In this document: positions 34,859-46,282 of the stretch, piece after piece
Numbering within the stretch: the stretch's first letter is position 1
Layout of the letters: every line of letters begins with the position of its first letter
NCBI GenBank assembly: GCA_946902985.2
Contig: OX336393.1
Span: forward strand, 357,846,779 to 357,910,778
Source: Meconema thalassinum
Taxonomy: Eukaryota; Arthropoda; Insecta; Orthoptera; Tettigoniidae
Length of the DNA: 64,000 bases
Direction of reading: 5' to 3'
Made by a program: the position numbers and the translations under genes
The notes under the pieces: generated by a model
The model's input: only the letters and a program-made list of their open reading frames with translations
What the model was told of the DNA's origin: nothing
Database searches by the model: none

Positions 34859-37800
34859 TGTACCCGTTCGTCCTGGGGATGCGATGACCCATCTGCTATA
34901 ACATCGCATTCCTGGAGTTCCGGGACAGAGCGGAGTTAAATGAACCTCTAGTCAAATAAGGAATGTGTCGGAAATTCAGCTGAGTTCTCGAAAAAGCAGT
35001 GGGTATCACGAGACAAAGTATCTCTAGGGTCGTTACGGGCTTAAGTTTAATAGAAATAATGCAAATATAAATGGGCGCCATCAACTGAATTCCTAGCAAA
35101 CCACTTCTTTCCGGATAAGCCTTACTCAAGACAAGGAAAGAAAAAGGAACATCACACCATCATCAGATCACAACTAAGATAAAAACAAATTTATTTTACT
35201 TTGATAGTCAGACAGACATTTTAAATATAACTCCTACCTAAGAGTATGGTCGAATGCCAAAGTTAAATTGTCATTGTCCAAAAATCGAACCATCTCTTTT
35301 CTATTCCGAAATTATTTTTTATCCACATAACAAGAAAAATTTATAAGGTTCTCTTGGGTTCTCAGGATCACTGTAGCACTATGTATTTCGTCACTGACAT
35401 TTGTGAAACCTGAGACCTAATTTCTCTTTAATTTAACATCAATGTGGATTTAAAAATGTTATTAATCTGTCTAAACATACACATATAATAATCACACATA
35501 TTAAATATCACGTAAATTATGGTTTGCATGGCATAATTTGAATGTTGAACATGTTAATCAAATGCTCCTAAACATTGAATAATTAATTTACACTATTTAC
35601 ATCGTCATTAACAATCACTTATCTGTGAATTACAGAAAATTCAAATTCTCATTGGTCATCATTATCGTCATCATCAAAATTAAATATTTCTCACATTAAT
35701 TCTCACTTCAAAATTCTACATGTTCCTGTCAGAATCGTTAATTCATCACCATTACATCATTTAAATGCTCAACTCAAGTTGCAATTCCTTCAAATTATCT
35801 CTCAATTAAATTTATTTAATTCCATATAAATTCATTAATCATCAGCTTCTTTAATTAATTATCACCTTCTAATTCAGTTATTCATCATCATTACAATCGT
35901 CTATTAATTCATTTCAATCAATTTATTTATTCAATCTTTAATTCATCCATTTATTTAATTCATTGATTTATTTCAAAATTTAATTTATCAACTTATTTAA
36001 ATTTCAATCATCTGGTTATTTAGTTTTTATTATTTCATCTAGTCATTCTGATTTTTATTTCATTAGGTCAGATCGTTAATATGCTTAAATCTCAGATTAT
36101 TATTTCGTTAATTATTATTTTCAGAAAATCTTGTATTATCAACTTTATTTATTTGTTTAATTTCCTAACAAATTGTTTAATATGGTTTATAGAACGTTGT
36201 CTTACAGTTTTATCACTTCCAAGTTATATCTCGTATTTAATTTATCATGCCAAAAAATATTATTGCCTCCACGACATCACGTTGGATAAAACTATCCACA
36301 ACGACATTACATTTCTTCAATACTTCAAACATCACATTTGAATACAAGAATTATTCCACAAAACTCCATAAATATTCAGTACATACAGCATGAATCTCAA
36401 CAATTACGCTAGACTGGGTACGACGACCTCATGTCTGCTTCAAAATACATTATCAACGTTGCAACTATCACATGGCAACTTCCACAAAATGCCTATCACA
36501 AACTCCACTTAACCATGTTGCACGATCTACAAAAAATATATAACTGGCTTCAAATTATCAACGCACACAATCTCCTATAACTGTAATTACTCTGATCACA
36601 TCTAGACAACTTCTTAAACAATTGGAAACATATTACTTCAGTAATTTAAGATCTGCTTTCAAATAGCATAAATTCTCTTACAATTCTTATAATTCACCTC
36701 GCAGAAAAACACCAATGTGCAATAACCTCTCACATCAAAATCTGCAATACTGATCTGCCTTAAAATAATTCTTGACCATTAATGATTAATCTTATAAGAT
36801 TCAATTACTTTAAATCCTTCTCAAAGGTATCAAACACAATTACAAAGAATCATCGAAAGCATCAGCTGTAACAGCTGTTAAACTGAAATTACTCTCAAAA
36901 GAGTATAGCAACAAAATATTGGATTGGCAAACAAGAATTACTAAATGCAATCCTGTTGACATTTATCGTTACTTTATTTAACAAAATTTCGACTGATATG
37001 TGACTAGTAGTTCCTTGTTTGATTCACTTACATCTCGTGTACACTCGGATGATAAAAATGAGTCCCTCAATGGCGAGTAAGATGTGTAACCACCGTACAG
37101 TCGTATATATACGAAAGACCTCGCCCCGTCGACTTGGATGATAGTTCCCTGAACGATGGGTAAGATGAGTAGCCACCATACAATCGTATAAATACGAAAG
37201 ACCCCACCTCGTAGACTATATGAGTGAATGTACCAGATAGGAATCAACAAGTTTCTAGTTGTCATATACAAGCGATGTTCATTCACTACAGTGAATAACT
37301 TCTTAATATCTCCAAACAATCCAATGGAAAAAATCCCTACTGATGAATAATACACACTCGCTAGTATGCAATGAACTGACGAAGTAATTTCTGATAATCA
37401 ATTGCAGATCACGAGTTCGAAATACTCGTTACACACAAAAAAACTATTTATGAAAAATATCCTAGCTGGAAAAATGTCTAAAAGACCAAACATCTGCTTA
37501 ATAAAGCCAAACAATGGTGAGAATTTCGTATAATGATGCCTGCCATATCATATGGTCACTCCATATTCTAGCAAATTCGAAGTATATAAATTCAAACCAT
37601 GTCTTAATAATCGTATCACTCCTATTAGAAAAATATACATGTGTGCCCAGTATTCATGAAAATAATCGTATCAGGTAGTTATGACTCTTACAGTACCTTT
37701 CATCATCAGCTGTAATTAAATTTCCAAGATCGTCGATTTTCCCTACATAAAGAATTTCTCGAAAGATCGGCGTGAATATCATTCCATCCATGAAATGACG

Positions 37801-38983
37801 ATTGCCTTCGAAATCCCAAGTGAATCAGCTGGTGGACTCCTCTCGTCAGGAATCGAATCCATCGCTCTGCGGTGCCATCTTGTCTCTATCAGTGTCTACT
37901 CGGACATGTTGAACTTCGGATTACCCATAGCGGATATTGTCCAACTCCTTCTCGAAAAAGTTCATGGAAACGGCGGACCCCCTACTCCTCTTCTAAGTTA
38001 CGCCACTGTTCCGTTAAATGTTCAGTTTGAGTATTGCAAGTTCAATCTCAAATGACTGCTAAGTCCCACTTTCGTAAAACAAAATTTTACTTGAGAGTGT
38101 TCAAGTTTACGAAACACCCTGTAGTGTCTGTATTAGGTAATTCATGAAACTGCATAAGAAATAAATCTTATTAATGCACGATCTGATGTTCATCAGTGCC
38201 TATGCTCACGACATTCCGTTTACTTGAAATAGTTAAAGTAGCTTCGAATGCGTTATAGAAAAGCATAGTCATAAAGTTATTCGTAAAAGCTATGTTCAAA
38301 CTGTGTTGAAATGTCGCTTGAAATAAAGCCTTCAACTACTTGCAGTGCGGTTCTGACATATCCCGGCCGTCTGTAATTGCTTCCTCGGCCAGCCCGCCTG
38401 GATCAATGACCCGCCTGGCCTTCGCTGCTCGGCGATGCAGGAACTGTCGCCTACACTTTTGCCGTGACAGTTTCGGTAGGTTACGTGACCTTTACTGTGC
38501 GTCTCGCTTGCGCTATAGAGCTGCTCCTACCTGCTCGTCTAACTGAGCTCAACTGAACTTGCTAGCACTGTCTTCTTGCTTATGTGCTTGGCGCAGGCAC
38601 GTGGTGTAGTCCCCCACCACTGTGCTCTCACGTCACGGTCATAGTCTCGAACCCAGATCATCTCGGCTATTCCGTTATAAAATAACTTAAGGGTTATCTG
38701 ACTTCCATAAAATTATTTCCACATATAATGCATGTTATATATCCTTTTCTAAGATGTTTAATTGCTATAATTCCATAAATATCTCAATAAAGCTTCACAT
38801 CTCTATCCATAATTCCATCTTCTTATAGACGTCAGTGCCTCCTTGATTCTAGACCTCCTACGTCATCTTGACATTCTTCTTGACGCGATCGGTGCGCTAT
38901 CTTTTCTTAATTCTTCCCAAAACCTCAACTACAGCTTAATGTCTGCTGGCGTAGCCGATAGCCTAAACTAGGTATCGGGTACA
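34859..38983 (-). repeat. 3' LTR (4125 bp)
   Basis: Boundaries are set by the TGTACCCG...CGGGTACA termini and the flanking duplication. The minus-strand U3 side lies near 38.6-38.98 kb and is GC-richer; the 3' side at about 35.18 kb contains AATAAA-like signals on the minus strand. The rest is AT-rich and non-coding. Frames such as 36978-37355 and 37795-38055 occur in both LTRs only because the LTRs are copies. Confidence 0.85.
36990..37215. repeat. Imperfect ~110-bp tandem repeat inside the LTR
   Basis: Two units share the phrases agtccctc/agttccct, gtaagatg, ccaccgtacagtcgtat/ccaccatacaatcgtat and acgaaagacc. The first contains the perfect 14-bp palindrome TCGTATATATACGA; the second has one change (TCGTATAAATACGA). 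The same pair is present in the other LTR at 49140-49365. A regulatory (promoter or enhancer) role is a guess. Confidence 0.7.
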
Positions 38984-39010
38984 TCTCTCCCGTACATCTC
39001 CTTTTTTTTA
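38984..39010 (-). promoter_or_regulatory. Polypurine tract next to 3' LTR
   Basis: On the minus strand a run of eight A followed by GGAGATG and then GGGAGAGA abuts the LTR start. This is the position and composition expected for the plus-strand primer of reverse transcription. It also contains TGTACGGGAGAGA, a near copy of the LTR start. Confidence 0.6.
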
Positions 39011-39141
39011 TCAGGATTGAGAAAAAAAAATACACTCTCAGGCATTCTATATATAATACATGTACACGATAGCTCTACAATTCCCTTACTCAGCATGATG
39101 GTTCTTTCTGACTCTCAATAATGATGATTGACTTCCAATGA

Positions 39142-41283
39142 TTAACATCTTGATTCCGTGTTATTCTGACGTTTATTTCTTCCTTCGCCACTCGTGCTCG
39201 CTCGATTGACATCTCTCACTGTCTCTTCGAGTGGTGCACTAGGCTGTCTATCTTCTTGCCTTGACCTCTCATGTCCACGATTATCCCGTCTGTCGTTAGG
39301 ATCGTTTCTTCGGCCATCCTGCCTGTCGTTCCCATTATACTGCTGACCTTGGCTCCAGTTATTTCTGCCCCGATATCTATTGTTATATCGATTCCTGTCT
39401 TGATATCTGGAATTCTGGTTATAATTCCTATATCGGCTATCTCTCGCTTCTTGATCGTATGGCCTCTCATATGGTCCTCTATATCGATCATTTCCTCGAG
39501 CGTTACGGATGTTTCCTCGATTCCCTTCGTTCCGTCGGTTTTCCCAGGAATCCCTTCTGTCCGTTTGCGCTGCATTGTCTACGACTACCGCATTCACTTC
39601 TTGCGTGTTTCTGTTGTCGTTTCTGGTACTTCTAGGCGTAACCTGTGCGCTTGTATAGTCCAATCGCCGTAAAATGTCGTCATAGTGCTCCAGTGTATTG
39701 GCTCCTGACGCTATCAGTGATCGCTGTACCTCAATCGGTAACTGTCTCGCTATAGCTTGCAAAAGCTCTTCTTCTGGCAATGGAGGAATAAGGAACTGTA
39801 ATTTAGCCAGCTGTGACGTGAAATAGTTGGCATAATGCGTCGAATGTGACGTAGAATAGCGTTTGGAGTACATCTCCGCTCTTACGTTGAGTTGATCCTC
39901 GGCACTCCAGAATCTCCTCAAGAAAGCTATGGCAAATTGCTCCATGTTCGCAAAATTGCTTCTGAACGCTCTAAACCAGGTAAGCGCAGATCCATCTAAG
40001 GCGCGTTCGACTATCCTTAGCTCTCTTTCTTTGGCTACCCTATGTTCCGCCATGTAGTCTCGAATATCTCGCAGAAATTCGACTGGTGTGACTCCTGTAT
40101 TTCCCGAAAACTTTCTCGGTTTGTCATCCAGGTTCCTAATAATGGTGACTGGACCTGAGTATCGTTCGCTTGGACCCAACGTACTCCTATTCGAATTTGG
40201 ATTATCCTGAGGGGTTGAACTGGCCCTTTCGAATGTCACATTCGGTTGCATTTGACGGTCGTCTCCCATGCTCGCTTCTTGATTAGTCATACTGCGGTCT
40301 ATCGCTGTTTGATTTATCAATGTTTCCCCTGATGTGATATTCTGACTGGTGAAACTGTTAAACATGGATTCTAGTTTAGTCATCCTGTATTCTGCTAATT
40401 TCTTGACCTGAGTTTTCAATTCACCTAACGATGTAACATCCTGCGTTTTGTTACTATCGTCTAAGTCGTTTCTTAACTTGTCAATTGTTCCCTCGCACGT
40501 GTTCTTTACTGACGCGACTTGTTCCTTTAACAGATCAACATCTGTTCTAAATAGAGTTGAATCTATCTTCATCGCTTCCTTGTTTTCCGTAAACCTCGCT
40601 TCTAAGTTTGCCATACCCGCGATTAATTTTTCATCTAACCCTTCACGTTTCTCTTTTGCTTCGGCATTGACCTCACTATACCGTTCTTCTACGATTGCAC
40701 CGACTCTATTTTTGAACAAAGCTAAGTTTTCATTAACATTTTGCTCTATATCGTCGTCTATCTTCCTAATATCTTTCTGCAATTGATTTTCTAATGATTT
40801 TAAATTAGAATTGACCTCTCCTAAGACTTCCTCTTTAATGGTCCCAATTACTGTCTTTAAATCTTTAATCTCGTTACCTAGATTCGTTTCTAGACCTTTA
40901 ATCTTAGTCTCGAAAGATACTTCGGTAGACCAATCTTGAATTTTGCCTACATCTGCCACTAAACCATCGATGTCGAATCTCAACTTCGATACATCTGATT
41001 TAATGTCTTTCTGTATGGACATAACGTCAGTTCTTAAAGTAAAAATATTTTCTTCTCCTCTACTTTCTAATTCAATAATTTTTTTTCTTAATATTTGAAC
41101 ATTTTCCTCTCCTTTCATGTTTACTGCAATTATGTCTAATTGTAAAGTCTTCAGCATCTCATTATTCTTTACAGTTAAACTATTCTCTAATCTGGTTAAC
41201 TTATTTTCTAATTCAGTGTTAGTTTCTTCACTACGAGACTGTAATTTCTCTTCCAATGATTTAAAGTTATCTTTCAAGTTAGC
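39142..41283 (-). CDS. Gag-like protein, main part (broken by PLE)
   Basis: The minus-strand frame encodes 711 residues to a stop at 39142. Residues 1 to about 330 are strongly charged, leucine-patterned coiled coil. About 330-380 is a polar linker. About 380-560 has the look of a retrotransposon gag capsid domain (ALDGSALTWFRAF, then FLRRFWSAEDQ, LPEEELLQAIARQLP and RRLDY). About 590-711 is Arg/Asn/Gly-rich and could bind nucleic acid in place of the usual CCHC knuckles, which are absent. The frame continues upstream, in phase, at 46283-46756 once the PLE and one copy of its target duplication are discounted; the whole would be about 870 residues. No pol frame follows. The gag assignment is by pattern. 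Confidence 0.7.
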   Translation of the reverse strand, partial: ANLKDNFKSLEEKLQSRSEETNTELENKLTRLENSLTVKNNEMLKTLQLDIIAVNMKGEENVQILRKKIIELESRGEENIFTLRTDVMSIQKDIKSDVSKLRFDIDGLVADVGKIQDWSTEVSFETKIKGLETNLGNEIKDLKTVIGTIKEEVLGEVNSNLKSLENQLQKDIRKIDDDIEQNVNENLALFKNRVGAIVEERYSEVNAEAKEKREGLDEKLIAGMANLEARFTENKEAMKIDSTLFRTDVDLLKEQVASVKNTCEGTIDKLRNDLDDSNKTQDVTSLGELKTQVKKLAEYRMTKLESMFNSFTSQNITSGETLINQTAIDRSMTNQEASMGDDRQMQPNVTFERASSTPQDNPNSNRSTLGPSERYSGPVTIIRNLDDKPRKFSGNTGVTPVEFLRDIRDYMAEHRVAKERELRIVERALDGSALTWFRAFRSNFANMEQFAIAFLRRFWSAEDQLNVRAEMYSKRYSTSHSTHYANYFTSQLAKLQFLIPPLPEEELLQAIARQLPIEVQRSLIASGANTLEHYDDILRRLDYTSAQVTPRSTRNDNRNTQEVNAVVVDNAAQTDRRDSWENRRNEGNRGNIRNARGNDRYRGPYERPYDQEARDSRYRNYNQNSRYQDRNRYNNRYRGRNNWSQGQQYNGNDRQDGRRNDPNDRRDNRGHERSRQEDRQPSAPLEETVRDVNRASTSGEGRNKRQNNTESRC

Positions 41284-42993
41284 AAGAGTTTAGTGCTTTT
41301 CAGTCGGTCAACACGAATGTACCCAAAAGAGATGGGTTATGCCCTAATCCTGAAATAAATTACATGAGATTAATAAAACACTAGGATGACCAGTTTCGAT
41401 CGTCAAGCGATCATCATCAGATCCAATACACTTAGGCTATAAAATCTATGTTTGAAATACAGGTGAAAATATTTACAATATGTACAATTATTTAGTTGCA
41501 GTATTGGTACTGTAACTGTCAGTGTATGCTAAATGCAGTATATATGTTAGGTGAAATGCTAAATGGTGATGGCTATCCGGAGATTGTACTTTAGAGAGAT
41601 TATATGGTTGTAAACTATGGTTAAACTATAAAATTTTAGGCTAACTACTTATCTGATTGTCTTCCGTACTACAGCTATTCGCAGTTTCCGTGCTCACTTG
41701 AACTCGCTGAGCGGTCGACTGCGGTGGTTATCTTAACGACAGGTTTTTCCCTGCCTTCCCCCCCCCCCCCTGTCCCTACGTGCTGTGGGGAGTGATCGCG
41801 ATGTGTTTATGTGAGGTGTTGCCAACCTAGATAAGATGTATGTTATTGAATGAGGTGGATCTACAACTATTAAAGACCGTGGATTAGTCCTCGCCACGCG
41901 TGGAGCATAACCCATTCGAACTAAGCGTTGACGGTCTTATGAGGACGTCCCGGAACCTTTAATACTGCCTCTAATATGGGCCTTGGTTTATTGCAGAAGA
42001 AAAGTACATCGTACACCTGATCCAGCTAACATTTACCTATTAAAAACCCCCTAATTTCCCCCCTTTTTTTTATCTAGCTTGGCTGTGTCGCTAAATTGTG
42101 TTTTGTTTCCGACAGGGTGTGTTTTTTAGTAGCGTGAAGAGGGGTGAGCTCTCCATGAACGTGTGTTCATTTAGATTGTTGGGATTGTTTCGTTTGGCTA
42201 GGTGTATCTCGATTGCTTCCTTTATGTCAAGAGCTCTGCCTTTCGATTCGTGATGGATTATTTTAAGGTCCGACTCTATGTTGGTAAAGCTATGCCCTGC
42301 GTCACACATATGTTCGCACACGGCTGAATGTGTTCCGTATCTTATCGCATTTCTATGTTCATTATAACGTGTGTCTACTCGCCTTCCACTCTGCCCGATG
42401 TAATTAGCTTGACAATCGGTGTCTTGGCACGTTATAGAATATACCCCTGACCTTGAATACGGGTCATGTTTATTTAGATTACTATTTAGGAGGTGCCTAG
42501 CGGTTGTGTTTTTCGTCGTGAAAGCTATCTTTATGCCTTGCTTTTTGAATAGGTTAGTGATTTTATATGTATTCGCATTCACATAGTTGAAACGCGCAAA
42601 TTTTTTCTCATTACTGTCCGGTTTGGGAATCGTTTTATCTTTATTTTTATGTTTGGCTATAATTTGATTTATTTTGCTTGGCGAGAAGTTGTTTTCCTTT
42701 GCTATTTGCATAATAGTTCTTATTTCCTTATTATAGTTGTCTTTTGACATGGGTATGTTTAAAGCCCTGTGCACCATTGAATTGAAACCCGCTAGTTTGT
42801 GCGTACTGGGGTGATTAGACTGATTGTCGATTGCATGCGAGGTTTGTGTTGCTTTCCGGAATATGGAATATGAAAGGTCGTTGTCTTTACGTTCAATAGT
42901 TATATCGAGATAATTTATTTTCCGGTCTATTTCGGATTCCTTAGTGAATTTGATAGAATGGTGAAGGCTATTAATGGATTGGAGAATTGTTTC
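41284..42993 (-). repeat. Downstream pseudo-LTR of the PLE
   Basis: About 1710 bp that match 44566-46271. It contains the C-terminal third of the PLE frame (with the GIY-YIG domain) and the 0.8-kb 3' untranslated region with a hammerhead at 41384-41424. A poly-C run near 41760 differs in length between the copies. Confidence 0.9.
41384..41424 (-). ncRNA. Hammerhead ribozyme, PLE copy 1
   Basis: Minus-strand order: GGAT, core CTGATGA, stem II GATCG/CGATC closed by CTTGA, GAAAC, a TG loop, the GTC cleavage triplet, and ATCC pairing with GGAT. All core residues are present. Helix III is only two pairs (AC/GT), which is the minimal type I form described for Penelope-like elements. It lies 0.7 kb downstream of the PLE stop codon, near the element 3' end. 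Confidence 0.85.
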
Positions 42994-44541
42994 TTCGCTT
43001 GTTAGTTCAGTATCGTAGATGCAAATTACATCATCTACGTATCTTTTCCATATTACTATTCCCTTTGTTGAAGTCTTTTCTAAGAACGCATTTTCTAGTG
43101 CATTGATGAAGATGTCAGCGATTAACCCACTTAGTGGCGATCCCATTGCTAGGCCTTCTCTCTGTGTGTATATTTTATTGTCGAATTGAAACACGTTTTG
43201 GGTGAGAACGACCCTCAGTAATCTCACAATCTCTTCAATTTCTTTTACCGAATTGTTGGATTTTAAGTTGTTTTCGATAGTGTTGATTGCTTCAATAATC
43301 GGAATATTGGTGTACATGTTAGTTACGTCGAAGGATACTAGCCTGAAGCTAGGTTTCATTTGTAGGGTGTTCAATGCTGTTACTAGTTCTGTTGTGTTCT
43401 TTACAGAGTTGTTTTTGTCGTTGGAAAGACGGCATTTTAAGATTTTTAGTAACTCTTTGCTGATTTTGTAATTAGGGGCATTCCTACAATTGACTATTGG
43501 TCACATTGGGCATTCCTTTTTGTGTATTTTTGGTTGTCCCCTCAATGACGGTATTTTCGGGTTCATGTTTATTAGTTTTGATTTTTCGGCTTTGGTCAGT
43601 ATGTATTCTGTTTCTTTTAGCGCACGTTTTATTTGTTTTTGGAATTTGTTGGTGGGGTCTTTTGTTAATTCCTTGATTTCGTTGTTGTTTAGGAATTCGA
43701 CTGTTTTTTCAATGTATTCTGTTTTGTTCAAAATTACTGTAGTGTTTCCCTTATCTGCTTTTGTGATGATTAAGTCATGTTCTTTTATTTTTTGTTTCAA
43801 CGACTTTATTTCTTTGATTTGTTTGTTGTTTTGAATGTTATTGCTATCGCCCTCTCGTTTGAGGATGTTTTTGGCTTCGTTGGTGGCGAGATTTTTGGTT
43901 AATTCCCTGTCTTCTGCTGGGAGCTTGTGACTGGCTATCTCAATATCTGTGATTAACTGTTTTATATTGTGGTTCGTGTGTGCGTCTGTGCAGTTGTATT
44001 TCAAACCTTTGTCTAACATATTCATTTCACCTTGAGAAAAGGTTACGTTCGTTCTGTTGTTTACTCTGCTGTGGAAATTGAATTCATTGTTATTCGTGTG
44101 TTGTTCGTTAGATTGATGGTTCTGTGTTTCTCCTAGTTTTCTTAATTTATTTTCTAGCGTTTCATGCTTCCTCGTTGCTCTGATTTTGATGGTGTCATGT
44201 AGGTGTTCGGTGAAGCTGTCCCATTGGGCTGCGTGCCAGAAATTACTTAGTTGCAATTGAATGTCGTATAATTGTTGGTTAATTTTTTGCTTTCTTATGT
44301 ATGCAAATCTTAATTCGTTTTTTATCCAAAGCGCTTTGGCTTGTTTAGTTGAAATGATCGAGGCTGGTGTGTTCGGTACGGTTTTAATTGGTACGTATTT
44401 AGGGGTGAGGTTTAGTTCTATACATTTTTTGTTGAACCAAATTGACTTGTCTAAATTCATGAGTTTAAGCCTGAGTGATTTGAATTTCTTGGCTTCACGA
44501 TTTGCCTGACTAGCCGTGAACATTGTGGTGTTTGAAGCCAT
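42091..44541 (-). pseudogene. PLE protein: RT plus GIY-YIG, one in-frame stop
   Basis: A single reading frame of 817 codons runs from ATG 44541 to the stop at 42091, interrupted once by TGA at 43501-43503. Upstream part: a charged N-terminal region, then the block ending PKIHKKECPM. Immediately after the TGA comes PIVNCRNAPNYKISKELLKI, so the stop falls inside a conserved RT block, probably in place of an arginine codon (CGA to TGA). Further on are FDVTNMYTNIP (first catalytic aspartate), EGLAMGSPLSG and KRYVDDV (catalytic YVDD, codons 43030-43041). The C-terminus has the GIY-YIG nuclease: GVYSITC, then ANYIGQSGRRVDTRYNEH. One lesion in an otherwise complete frame fits a recent insertion. Confidence 0.85.
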
Positions 44542-44665
44542 ATTTTCAGTGTTGCCTTAGTAAACAAGAGTTTAGTGCTTTTCAGTCGGTCAACACGAAT
44601 GTACCCAAAAGAGATGGGTTATGCCCTAATCCTGAAATAAATTACATGAGATTAATAAAACACTA

Positions 44666-44706
44666 GGATGACCAGTTTCGATCGTCAAGCGATCATCATC
44701 AGATCC
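44666..44706 (-). ncRNA. Hammerhead ribozyme, PLE copy 2
   Basis: Identical to 41384-41424: CTGATGA core, GATCG/CGATC stem II, GAAAC, GTC, with GGAT/ATCC as stem I. Two copies in one transcript could cut out the full unit between them. Confidence 0.85.
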
Positions 44707-45368
44707 AATACACTTAGGCTATAAAATCTATGTTTGAAATACAGGTGAAAATATTTACAATATGTACAATTATTTAGTTGCAGTATTGGTACTGTAACTG
44801 TCAGTGTATGCTAAATGCAGTATATATGTTAGGTGAAATGCTAAATGGTGATGGCTATCCGGAGATTGTACTTTAGAGAGATTATATGGTTGTAAACTAT
44901 GGTTAAACTATAAAATTTTAGGCTAACTACTTATCTGATTGTCTTCCGTACTACAGCTATTCGCAGTTTCCGTGCTCACTTGAACTCGCTGAGCGGTCGA
45001 CTGCGGTGGTTACCTTAACGACAGGTTTTTCCCTGCCTTCCCCCCCCCCTGTCCCTACGTGCTGTGGGGAGTGATCGCGATGTGTTTATGTGAGGTGTTG
45101 CCAACCTAGATAAGATGTATGTTATTGAATGAGGTGGATCTACAACTATTAAAGACCGTGGATTAGTCCTCGCCACGCGTGGAGCATAACCCATTCGAAC
45201 TAAGCGTTGACGGTCTTATGAGGACGTCCCGGAACCTTTAATACTGCCTCTAATATGGGCCTTGGTTTATTGCAGAAGAAAAGTACATCGTACACCTGAT
45301 CCAGCTAACATTTACCTATTAAAAACCCCCTAATTTCCCCCCTTTTTTTATCTAGCTTGGCTGTGTCG

Positions 45369-46271
45369 CTAAATTGTGTTTTGTTTCCGACAGGGTGTGT
45401 TTTTTAGTAGCGTGAAGAGGGGTGAGCTCTCCATGAACGTGTGTTCATTTAGATTGTTGGGATTGTTTCGTTTGGCTAGGTGTATCTCGATTGCTTCCTT
45501 TATGTCAAGAGCTCTGCCTTTCGATTCGTGATGGATTATTTTAAGGTCCGACTCTATGTTGGTAAAGCTATGCCCTGCGTCACACATATGTTCGCACACG
45601 GCTGAATGTGTTCCGTATCTTATCGCATTTCTATGTTCATTATAACGTGTGTCTACTCGCCTTCCACTCTGCCCGATGTAATTAGCTTGACAATCGGTGT
45701 CTTGGCACGTTATAGAATATACCCCTGACCTTGAATACGGGTCATGTTTATTTAGATTACTATTTAGGAGGTGCCTAGCGGTTGTGTTTTTCGTCGTGAA
45801 AGCTATCTTTATGCCTTGCTTTTTGAATAGGTTAGTGATTTTATATGTATTCGCATTCACATAGTTGAAACGCGCAAATTTTTTCTCATTACTGTCCGGT
45901 TTGGGAATCGTTTTATCTTTATTTTTATGTTTGGCTATAATTTGATTTATTTTGCTTGGCGAGAAGTTGTTTTCCTTTGCTATTTGCATAATAGTTCTTA
46001 TTTCCTTATTATAGTTGTCTTTTGACATGGGTATGTTTAAAGCCCTGTGCACCATTGAATTGAAACCCGCTAGTTCGTGCGTACTGGGGTGATTAGACTG
46101 ATTGTCGATTGCATGCGAGGTTTGTGTTGCTTTCCGGAATATGGAATATGAAAGGTCGTTGTCTTTACGTTCAATAGTTATATCGAGATAATTTATTTTC
46201 CGGTCTATTTCGGATTACTTAGTGAATTTGATAGAATGGTGAAGGCTATTAATGGATTGGAGAATTGTTTC
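45369..46271 (-). pseudogene. 5'-truncated PLE coding end
   Basis: The C-terminal part of the PLE protein. It holds the end of the RT domain and the complete GIY-YIG domain, with 228 residues open from the internal methionine at 46055. It is essentially identical to 42091-42777 of the full copy. It begins abruptly at the gag junction (46271/46272). No start of its own. Confidence 0.85.
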
Positions 46272-46282
46272 TTCAAGTTAGC

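Larger units (their letters stand above)
41284..46271 (-). mobile_element. Penelope-like element with tandem pseudo-LTRs
   Basis: The element interrupts the gag frame. The 11-mer ttcaagttagc is present on both sides (41273-41283 and 46272-46282). Part of it may be microhomology, since the element itself continues with TTC, so the duplication is 8-11 bp. Reading leftwards on the minus strand, the order is a 5'-truncated copy (46271-44566) followed by a full copy (44565-41284). The truncated unit is therefore repeated at the downstream end and the two 1.7-kb repeats act as pseudo-LTRs, the classic arrangement of Penelope elements. The repeats differ at about five places by eye, so the insertion is very young. 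Confidence 0.9.
44566..46271 (-). repeat. Upstream pseudo-LTR of the PLE
   Basis: A 1706-bp copy of 41284-42993, placed directly upstream of the full PLE unit. It holds the 5'-truncated coding end (45369-46271) and a hammerhead at 44666-44706, so transcripts of the full unit could initiate in or just upstream of this repeat. Confidence 0.9.

Noticed and set aside
36978..38055. Open frames of 86-125 residues repeated in both LTRs
   Set aside because: They recur only because the LTRs are copies; no domains, and the start and length of one frame differ between copies.
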